Shown here piece by piece: positions 1-5,447 of a stretch of 5,447 bases of DNA. The notes under the pieces are model-generated. The model had not been told where the DNA came from. It did not search any database and was given only the letters and a program-made list of their open reading frames with translations. The stretch's first letter is position 1; each line of letters opens with the position of its first letter. This stretch comes from Pseudomonadota bacterium (GTDB taxonomy: Bacteria; Pseudomonadota; Gammaproteobacteria; Steroidobacterales; Rariloculaceae). Made by a program: the position numbers and the translations under genes. Location of the stretch: positions 9,642 through 15,088 of the forward strand of contig VYEH01000126.1 in assembly GCA_009843005.1 (NCBI GenBank). The letters run 5' to 3'.

Positions 1-235
1 CCAACGGCAGCGCGAGGCGTTCACGCACCTGGCGAACCTGGGGGCAACCCGGGGTTGGGGCGAATACCGTACGCCGCCGATCTTTCAGGACCTGGTCATG
101 AGCCACTACTCGTTCAACGATCACCAGTTGCGGCGCTTCAGCGAGACCCTGAAGGATGCGGTCGATCCCAACGGCATCATTTCCGCCGGCCGCGGCGGTA
201 TCTGGCCGAGGCACCTGCGGGAAAGAAACGCGTAA
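1..235 (+). CDS. C-terminal end of a VAO / 4-cresol dehydrogenase family FAD oxidoreductase (5' end outside window)
   Basis: The open frame runs from base 2 to a TAA at 233-235 and gives the last 77 residues; base 1 belongs to a preceding codon. The segment matches from memory the C-terminus of vanillyl-alcohol oxidase, eugenol oxidase/hydroxylase and the flavoprotein subunit of p-cresol methylhydroxylase: a Tyr-Arg pair in GEYRT (fragment residues 20-24), then YSFND, LRRF, a K-D-A-V-DPNGII stretch and a terminal GIWP (fragment residues 66-69). In fungal VAO the equivalent Tyr503-Arg504 pair, with Tyr108, binds the phenolate of the substrate, so the substrate-binding end looks intact. These enzymes oxidise para-alkylphenols or 4-hydroxybenzyl alcohols at the benzylic carbon, using O2 or a cytochrome c partner. 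Which substrate and acceptor apply cannot be told here, because the FAD domain and the covalent-FAD residue lie upstream. The family's usual PGK before GIWP is AGR here, and the His after EYRT is Pro. The family call is firm; the substrate is open. Confidence 0.88.
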   Translation, partial: QRQREAFTHLANLGATRGWGEYRTPPIFQDLVMSHYSFNDHQLRRFSETLKDAVDPNGIISAGRGGIWPRHLRERNA

Positions 236-267
236 CCGATACGGAATCTCCGGCACGCAGACCTTTG

Positions 268-273
268 TAGAAT
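268..273 (+). promoter_or_regulatory. Possible -10 element (TAGAAT) ahead of the methyltransferase
   Basis: TAGAAT lies in an AT-richer patch of the 86-base gap between the oxidoreductase stop and the methyltransferase start. It differs from the sigma-70 consensus TATAAT at one base and would place a transcript start near 280, giving a leader of about 40 bases. I find no convincing -35 hexamer 16-18 bases upstream, so this is weak. The gap is also short enough for the two genes to share one transcript. Confidence 0.2.
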
Positions 274-309
274 ACGAACCCCCCATCCATCCACTGAAAC
301 CCAACTGAC

Positions 310-316
310 AGGAGAG
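310..316 (+). promoter_or_regulatory. Ribosome binding site of the exported methyltransferase
   Basis: AGGAGAG lies five bases before the ATG at 322. It is a near-perfect Shine-Dalgarno sequence at normal spacing. It fixes the start, which also gives a complete signal peptide. Confidence 0.85.
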
Positions 317-321
317 TTCAG

Positions 322-1086
322 ATGCGATCCTTGATCCTACTTGCCATTTTCATGGTCGCGCCCGTGTCGTTCGCCCAGTTCGGCGATCCGCCCAACGAGT
401 TGCAACAGGCCGTCAATGAGGCAATGCAGAGCGAGCTTCGAACGGCAGAAGAGCGTGCGCGCGACCGGAACCGCCAACCCGCGCAGGTGCTCGATTTCTT
501 CGGGCTCGAGTCCGACATGACGGTGATCGAGCTACTCCCGTTCAGCGGCTGGTACACGAAAATTCTCGCGCCGGTCCTGAAGGATTCGGGAAAGCTCTAC
601 GTGACGCATCCTGCGCCGACGTTCTACAGCAATCCCTTCGTCGGCGTGACAGATCTTCCAGGCATGGAAGATGTCGAGGAAATCGGTTGGGGCGCGATGG
701 CGTCCCCGGACGGCTCGCCGTGGATCGCCTCAGGCCCCTGGGACGTCGAGCCCGTGGACATGGTGCTGACCTTCCGCAACTATCACAATTTCGACTACGA
801 CGCGCGCATGGCCATCAACAAGTCATCGTTCGATGCGTTGAAACCGGGCGGGCTCTACGGCATCGTCGACCACACTCGCCGGCATATGGAACCCGACAAC
901 ACCGAGAATGGGCGGCGCGTGGACCCCGTGCTCGCCATCAAGGAAGTCCAGGAATCCGGATTCGTACTGGTCGATTACAGCGCGCTGTTGCGGCGGCCCG
1001 ATGACGAACTGAGGTACGAGGTAGGGCGGGCGACCGTGACGGGCAATACAGACCGGTTCGCGCTGCTGTTCATGAAGCCGGAATAA
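322..1086 (+). CDS. Exported predicted class I SAM-dependent methyltransferase (COG4798-like)
   Basis: This is a complete 254-residue protein. Residues 1-18 form a signal peptide: Arg2, a hydrophobic core at about 4-16 and a likely cleavage after SFA (18-19), so the mature protein should be periplasmic; no lipobox Cys is present. The rest matches the 'predicted methyltransferase' group from memory: RDRNRQP (47-53), LDFFGL (57-62), the motif I strand and loop VIELLPFSGWYT (68-79), ILAPVL (81-86), LTFRNYHNF (149-157), KPGG (174-177), a VDHT strand (182-185), RVDP (199-202) and a C-terminal TDRFALLF strand. These are the elements of a Rossmann methyltransferase fold. The loop after Glu70 is PFSGW, poorer in glycine than usual for SAM binding. 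The substrate is unknown, and no periplasmic SAM supply is known to me, so catalytic activity is only inferred. It follows the phenol oxidoreductase by 86 bases on the same strand and converges on the efflux permease. Family call firm, function open. Confidence 0.85.
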   Translation: MRSLILLAIFMVAPVSFAQFGDPPNELQQAVNEAMQSELRTAEERARDRNRQPAQVLDFFGLESDMTVIELLPFSGWYTKILAPVLKDSGKLYVTHPAPTFYSNPFVGVTDLPGMEDVEEIGWGAMASPDGSPWIASGPWDVEPVDMVLTFRNYHNFDYDARMAINKSSFDALKPGGLYGIVDHTRRHMEPDNTENGRRVDPVLAIKEVQESGFVLVDYSALLRRPDDELRYEVGRATVTGNTDRFALLFMKPE

Positions 1087-1132
1087 GCTCGCTTGCGCCT
1101 GGTCCGGGAAAGCACGATCAGATGAGCGATCG

Positions 1133-1158
1133 AGGCAAGCGGTCAAATCCGCTTGCCT
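1133..1158. terminator. Perfect 10-bp inverted repeat between convergent genes, candidate terminator
   Basis: AGGCAAGCGG (1133-1142) pairs exactly with CCGCTTGCCT (1149-1158) around a six-base loop. It lies in the 70-base space between the methyltransferase stop and the permease stop, and its right arm includes two of the three bases of the permease TAG. The position suits a bidirectional terminator. Neither side carries a run of T after the stem (the plus side continues ATTCCC, the minus side TCGATC), so it is not a textbook intrinsic terminator; it may instead protect the 3' ends of the transcripts. The rest of the space, 1087-1132, shows nothing I can name. Confidence 0.45.
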
Positions 1159-4100
1159 ATTCCCGGCCCGCCTCGGCAATCATGACCAGCGACGGCAGCA
1201 GGAACAGGATAAACAGGCCCGAGAAAATCAGCCCGCCCAGCATACTGACCACGAACGGCACCAGGAACATCAGTACGTCGCTCCGCTCGTAGAGCAGCGG
1301 CGCCAGTGCCAGAACCGTCGTAAGGCTCGTCAGAAAGACGGCGCGAAAACGATGCCGGGTCGCGGCGGATGCCGCGGCAATGGCGGGGAGCATCTCGTTT
1401 TCGCGACGCAGCGTGTTGTAGCGATCCATCAAGACGAGTGCATCGTTCACGATCACGCCTGCAACACCGATCAGGCCGAACAGGGACATGAACCCATAAT
1501 CCCACCCCAGGATCCAGTGGCCGAAGACCGATCCGGCGAACGCGATCGGAACCCCCACGACCGCGATCAGGGGCTTCCAGTAACTTCGGAGAAAGGCCGC
1601 GATGAGCACGTACATCGCGATCAGCACCAGGGGGATGAGGACTCGTAACGTTTCCAGCATGGAACGCTCTTCCCTGGCGCTGCCGTCCGGCTCGACGACC
1701 AGCCCGGGGTACATTGCAAGCAGTTCGGGTATCAGGTTCTGATTGACCTGCCGCCTGGCCTGCAGTGGTGTGATAAGGGCAGGGTCGGCCTCGCCGGTCA
1801 CCCTGGCTGCCTGCTGGCCGTCGATACTGGTCAGCGTCGACAACTCACGCCGCTCGACCAGGTTCGCCACGGTGGACAGCGGAATCTCGCCAATGCCTCC
1901 GGGCCGAAAAATACGTTCGCTGGCGAGTTCGCGAAGGCTCCGGCGCTGTTCCTCGGGGTACCTCACCACCACCTTGATTTCATCGGCGCCGCGTTGCAGC
2001 CGCTGTACCACCGCTCCGTGGAAATTCGAGCGCAGCTGCGCTCCGATCGAACCGGGTGTCAGGCCGGCCGCGTGCCCCTCCGGAGTGAGCTCGATTTCCA
2101 GGTGCCGCTTGCCGAGCGCCTGGCTGTTCGCAATGGCAAAGACGCCGGGTATGGTTCCCAGACCGGAAACCAGGTCGTTGGCAGCTTGCTGAAGTATCTC
2201 CGGATCGTCGTGCTTCACCGCATAGGCAACGCCGGGCACGGGCCGCGTGACCCCGGTGTAATACCTGATGTTCTCAAGGTATGAGACGTCACCGACATTC
2301 TGGCGCAATTGCCGCTGGACCTCCTGGATAGAGGCCTGACGCGCCGGCCTCTCATTCAGGTGAACCACGACCGAAGCCTGGTGGCTGCTGATCCGCGCCA
2401 ACGCCTGATTGGGCGGCGCAAAGAAACTGCCGGCCATGATGCTGATCGATTCAACCGGTGTTCCGGTGCTTTGGTCATTGATCAGCTCCGCCGCATCCAC
2501 GAATCGCTCCGCCGTGGCGAGAGTGGTTTCGAACGGCGTACCGACCGGCAGTGTCAGGTCCACCTGGAGATCGTCGGACGCATTGATCATGTCATCGAAG
2601 TAGATGACCTGAACGGCTTCGCTGCGCATCAGCACCAGGGCAAAGGCGACCAGAACGAGACCGCAGGAGGGCGCGAACCAGACTCGTTGTACCGACCAGG
2701 ACACGGCCGGGACGACGATATTGTCGCGCATCGCGGCCAACCGTTCCCGCACCCGGGCCTGAAAGTCGCTCAGCGGCGGGACGCTCCAATTCCTTTTGTG
2801 GGACAGGTGCGACGGCAGGATGAAGAACGCTTCCACGAGCGATACGATCAGCACGAAGAACGCCACGTACGGAAAGACGTTGACGATTTGAACCCTGATC
2901 GGGGTGACGAACAGGAACGGCAGAAAGGCGAGAATCGTAGTCACCGCGCCAATGGTGATCGGCCCGACCATGGCTCGAGCCCCCGAAATCGCCGCCTCGA
3001 GCGACCCCTTGCCGGCCTCCCGTTCCGCGGCGATGCTCTCGCCGACCACCACCGCATCGTCCACGACGATGCCCACCATCAGGAAGAACGCGAAGATGGT
3101 CCCGAGATTCAGCGTCAAGCCCACGGGAGCGAAGAAAATCAACGATCCAAGGAAGGACAGCGGAATACCCACGGTGATCCAGACCGCGACCCGAAGGTCG
3201 AAAAACACGATCAGGCAAATGAAAACCAGAATCACCCCGATCACCGCATTCTGTACGATGAGCGAGATTCGCTCGACGGCATCGCCTGCGCGATCGTTCC
3301 ACAAGTCCACCGCAATACCGGCCGGGGGCGCATAACCGGCGAGCGAATTCCCGATCTCCTCGCCCATTGCCACGATCGACTGCTGCTCCGCCGCGTCGAC
3401 GCGGACGAACACCGCCGGATCACCGTCCACCCGGGCAACGATGTCCTCGTCCACAAAGCCGTCGCGGACTTCCGCCACGTCGCCCAGCGTGAGCATCGTT
3501 CCGTCCATCCGGGCAATCAGGGGAATGTCCTCGAACTCTTCTCCGGTCTGCCGTTTCGCAACCGTATGCAATACCAGGCCGCCCGAGCCCGTTTGCAGCT
3601 CCCCGAATGTCAGGTTGAGGGAAGCGCGCTGCACGGCATTGGAAATCTGGTTGATGGTGAGCGAATGCCGCCGCATCTCTTCTTCGCTCAATTCGATGGC
3701 GATCTCTCGATCCCTCGTGCCGAGCAGCGCCACCTGGGAGACGGACGGCAACTCCAGCAAGTGCATGCGCAGTTCCTCGGCGGCGAGGCGCAACTCGTCC
3801 TCCGTGGCCGATGCGGACGATACCGAGAGCGTCATGACTTCGATATCGAGCCGCTCGTACTCGATTTCCGGTTGTTCGGCCGTCACGGGCGGGAAATTCT
3901 CGATGCGGTCCACCGCGCTCTGCACATCGTCCAGAACGGCGTCGGCATTGGCAAAGGTTGCCAGCTCGACCCTCACCTCTCCGAGTCCCTCGTGGGCCGC
4001 CGCGAGCACCCGCGCCACGCCCGGAAGGCCGATGACGTTCTCCTCGACCCGGCGAACGATATCCTCCTCGATTTCCCTCGGCGAGGAACCGGGAGATTCG

Positions 4101-4252
4101 ATCGTCACCCTGATGGCCCTCAGATCGAGGTCCGGATAACTCTGAACCGGCAGATTGCGTCCGGCGATCAGGCCGCCAACGATAAAGAACGCCATGAGCA
4201 GGTTGGCGGCGATCGGATTCCCGGCAAAATATGCAATCGGCCCTGATCTCAC
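1157..4252 (-). CDS. RND family efflux permease, inner-membrane proton/drug antiporter (AcrB-like)
   Basis: This is a complete 1031-residue protein, the usual length for AcrB-type pumps. The start is GTG, supported by AAGGAG five bases upstream, by the absence of an in-frame ATG before the upstream stop, and by the family N-terminus (GNPIAANLLM, 11-20). Layout: TM1 about 14-30; first periplasmic porter/docking loop 31-325; TM2-TM6 about 330-482; TM7 about 520-542; second periplasmic loop about 545-865; TM8-TM12 about 870-1023. TM4 has the paired aspartates of the proton relay (D398, D399 in VGIVVDDAVVV). TM11 keeps the Arg and Thr equivalent to AcrB R971 and T978 (R968, T975). TM10 has N936-D937 where AcrB has K940-N941. 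The trimer takes substrates from the periplasm or outer leaflet and passes them to an outer membrane channel, driven by proton influx. The adaptor gene upstream on the same strand is its partner. The substrate cannot be predicted; the TM4 motif argues against the heavy-metal CusA group. Confidence 0.96.
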   Translation of the reverse strand: MRSGPIAYFAGNPIAANLLMAFFIVGGLIAGRNLPVQSYPDLDLRAIRVTIESPGSSPREIEEDIVRRVEENVIGLPGVARVLAAAHEGLGEVRVELATFANADAVLDDVQSAVDRIENFPPVTAEQPEIEYERLDIEVMTLSVSSASATEDELRLAAEELRMHLLELPSVSQVALLGTRDREIAIELSEEEMRRHSLTINQISNAVQRASLNLTFGELQTGSGGLVLHTVAKRQTGEEFEDIPLIARMDGTMLTLGDVAEVRDGFVDEDIVARVDGDPAVFVRVDAAEQQSIVAMGEEIGNSLAGYAPPAGIAVDLWNDRAGDAVERISLIVQNAVIGVILVFICLIVFFDLRVAVWITVGIPLSFLGSLIFFAPVGLTLNLGTIFAFFLMVGIVVDDAVVVGESIAAEREAGKGSLEAAISGARAMVGPITIGAVTTILAFLPFLFVTPIRVQIVNVFPYVAFFVLIVSLVEAFFILPSHLSHKRNWSVPPLSDFQARVRERLAAMRDNIVVPAVSWSVQRVWFAPSCGLVLVAFALVLMRSEAVQVIYFDDMINASDDLQVDLTLPVGTPFETTLATAERFVDAAELINDQSTGTPVESISIMAGSFFAPPNQALARISSHQASVVVHLNERPARQASIQEVQRQLRQNVGDVSYLENIRYYTGVTRPVPGVAYAVKHDDPEILQQAANDLVSGLGTIPGVFAIANSQALGKRHLEIELTPEGHAAGLTPGSIGAQLRSNFHGAVVQRLQRGADEIKVVVRYPEEQRRSLRELASERIFRPGGIGEIPLSTVANLVERRELSTLTSIDGQQAARVTGEADPALITPLQARRQVNQNLIPELLAMYPGLVVEPDGSAREERSMLETLRVLIPLVLIAMYVLIAAFLRSYWKPLIAVVGVPIAFAGSVFGHWILGWDYGFMSLFGLIGVAGVIVNDALVLMDRYNTLRRENEMLPAIAAASAATRHRFRAVFLTSLTTVLALAPLLYERSDVLMFLVPFVVSMLGGLIFSGLFILFLLPSLVMIAEAGRE

Positions 4253-4415
4253 GGCAGCTCCTTGTATTTCAACTTGTTGGTCGCGCAGGCAGCCTGTCTG
4301 GCTGGACTGTGGGCTTGACGAGCAACGCCGTCAGCCGGGATGCATCGTCGGTCGATCGGCCGTCTTCGGCCAGTCGGCGTTCCGACCCATGCTGCGGGAC
4401 TTTTACCACGGGCTG
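4253..4415 (-). other. 163-base gap between adaptor and permease, with an open in-frame stretch and a small hairpin
   Basis: Adaptor and permease genes of this kind usually touch or overlap, so this gap is long. Reading past the adaptor TAG (4416-4418) in the same frame, 48 further codons stay open until a TGA at 4269-4271, just before the permease ribosome binding site. Their predicted peptide is hydrophilic and resembles nothing I recognise. Within the gap, minus-strand GGCCG-AAGA-CGGCC (4358-4371) can form a short hairpin, extended by a wobble and a mismatch; it has no T run. I see no credible promoter here, so the two genes are most likely co-transcribed. Confidence 0.35.
4258..4263 (-). 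promoter_or_regulatory. Ribosome binding site of the RND permease
   Basis: On the minus strand AAGGAG is followed by CTGCC and then the GTG start. It is a strong Shine-Dalgarno sequence with five-base spacing, and it decides in favour of GTG at 4252 as the start; the nearest possible ATG codons in frame are internal. Confidence 0.85.
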
Positions 4416-5447
4416 CTAGGACCCGTTGTCCATGACTTCGACTTGCAGTCCTTCCCTGGCTCCGGGCAAGGAGCCAACGACGACCCCCTCTCCACTGTCG
4501 AAGGCGTCGACCATCAGGCCCGCATCCGTACGCCCGATCGCCCGGGGCGCAACGGATCTCAGGGCGCCATCACTGACGACCCAGACACTGTCGCGCTCCT
4601 GCAGGACGGCTTCGGGTAGCAGATACACGTTTTCGAACGCGGGCCCGTCAATCTCAACCTCCACAAACGTGTTCGGCAGGGGTAGCGAGTCCGTTGGCTG
4701 ATCGCCCGTAAAGCGGAAGAACACCGATGCCAGGCGCGTCTGCGGCGCAAGCACGGAAGAAATGCGCACGATTTCCGCATTATAAGCTTGAGAATCCGCG
4801 TAGACTCGCGCGGCACGCCCAATGACCGGCTCCAGATAGTCCAGGTCGTCCAGGCTGATCGGCGCGTCAATCTCCAGTGCGTCGGGCCGATAAACAACGC
4901 CCATGATCGCTTGGGCATCGACAAATTCCTGGGGTCCGACCAACTCCCCGACACTCGCATCGGCCGCTATCACCCGGACATCGTACGGAAGCGAAATTTC
5001 GGTTCGACTCAGCTCCAGCTCGGCCAGCCCCAACGCCGCCTGGGCGCTCTGCAGAGCAGCCTGCGCCGCACTGCCGCCCTGGGCCGCCAACCTGGCTTCA
5101 GCTTCCGCGACCAGACCTTGCGCCGCCGCCACCTGCAGTTCGTACTTGGCCGGGTCAATCCTGACAATGGGTTCGTTCGCCGCGATGGTTCCGCCGTTAC
5201 TGTAGTTCGGGGATACGTAACTGATTCGGCCCTCCACCTCGGACATCACCGACACGCGGTCTTCCGCTTTCACCGTGCCCGTCAGCCCCACCGTCAGCGA
5301 CTGTTCGGTCGTTGTCGGCTGGATGACGCTCACGACGGGATTGCCCGACCCGCCGGCGACACCGGAACCAACGTCCAGTTCCACGCGACTGGGAGCCCGC
5401 GCAAAGTACAAGGAAATGACCACCACGACCAGTATCAAGGCCGGTTG
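4416..5447 (-). CDS. RND efflux periplasmic adaptor subunit (membrane fusion protein, HlyD/AcrA-like), 5' end outside window
   Basis: The frame is open from the right edge to a TAG at 4416-4418, giving 343 visible residues (numbered from the edge codon). Residues 4-14 are a hydrophobic segment (LILVVVVISLY) followed by Arg, an N-terminal membrane anchor. Then come the first half of the lipoyl-like domain (about 50-98; EVEGRISYVSP, IVRID), a coiled-coil alpha-hairpin (about 100-150) that is Ala/Gln/Glu rich with its turn at GGS, the second lipoyl half (about 150-178; LPYDVRV, VGELV), a beta-barrel (about 185-270) and a membrane-proximal domain (about 275-340; LLPEAVLQ). The protein bridges the permease to an outer membrane channel across the periplasm. 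A TTG codon at 5436-5438 could be read as a start, but it falls inside the anchor, has no ribosome binding site, and the frame continues past it, so the true start lies beyond 5447. It precedes the permease gene by 163 bases on the same strand and should be in its operon. The substrate is unknown. Confidence 0.92.
   Translation of the reverse strand, partial: QPALILVVVVISLYFARAPSRVELDVGSGVAGGSGNPVVSVIQPTTTEQSLTVGLTGTVKAEDRVSVMSEVEGRISYVSPNYSNGGTIAANEPIVRIDPAKYELQVAAAQGLVAEAEARLAAQGGSAAQAALQSAQAALGLAELELSRTEISLPYDVRVIAADASVGELVGPQEFVDAQAIMGVVYRPDALEIDAPISLDDLDYLEPVIGRAARVYADSQAYNAEIVRISSVLAPQTRLASVFFRFTGDQPTDSLPLPNTFVEVEIDGPAFENVYLLPEAVLQERDSVWVVSDGALRSVAPRAIGRTDAGLMVDAFDSGEGVVVGSLPGAREGLQVEVMDNGS

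Noticed and set aside
55..270. A 71-codon plus-strand frame over the oxidoreductase end.
   Set aside because: It overlaps the recognisable flavoenzyme C-terminus in another frame; its Arg/Pro-rich product matches nothing.
823..1179. A 118-codon minus-strand frame opposite the methyltransferase 3' end.
   Set aside because: It is antisense to a well-supported gene and crosses into the permease end; the product has no family features.
2309..4246. A 645-codon open frame on the plus strand, antisense to the permease.
   Set aside because: It lies wholly inside the permease gene, which has full family similarity on the other strand. The product is rich in Arg, His, Asp and Gln with no domain or membrane segment, as expected for the complement of a GC-rich gene.
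4290..4304. CAGCC-TGTCT-GGCTG inverted repeat in the adaptor-permease gap.
   Set aside because: A five-base stem in GC-rich DNA is expected by chance, and there is no T run or link to a start or stop codon.
4334..4390. A short minus-strand ATG frame (about 19 codons) in the adaptor-permease gap.
   Set aside because: It has no good ribosome binding site and no recognisable product; chance explains it.
5436..5438. TTG as the start codon of the adaptor.
   Set aside because: The frame continues to the window edge, there is no ribosome binding site before it, and it would cut into the membrane anchor.

Overview
The window is a GC-rich, gene-dense stretch of bacterial chromosome. The gene families and the outer-envelope pump suggest a Gram-negative proteobacterium, probably an environmental gammaproteobacterium; this placement is an inference from gene content and base composition, not from a marker gene. 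I see no RNA gene, insertion sequence, CRISPR array, attachment site or origin.

Left part, plus strand: the window opens inside the last 77 codons of a vanillyl-alcohol-oxidase/4-cresol-dehydrogenase type flavoprotein (2-235), which oxidises para-substituted phenols. After an 86-base gap comes a complete 254-residue gene (322-1086) for an exported predicted SAM-dependent methyltransferase of the COG4798 type, with a clear ribosome binding site and signal peptide.

Right part, minus strand: a periplasmic adaptor (membrane fusion protein, 4416-5447, its start lying beyond the window) is followed, after a 163-base gap, by a complete 1031-residue RND inner-membrane efflux permease (1157-4252, GTG start). 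Together these form the inner two parts of a proton-driven tripartite efflux pump. No outer membrane channel gene is present here, so the pump must use one encoded elsewhere.

The two halves converge at 1087-1156, where a perfect 10-bp inverted repeat overlaps the permease stop codon and may end transcription from one or both sides. The content is mostly ordinary. The points worth a second look are an exported enzyme of a SAM-dependent fold with a degenerate SAM loop, the altered proton-relay residues in TM10 of the permease, the short hairpin of the adaptor, and an open in-frame stretch after the adaptor stop codon.
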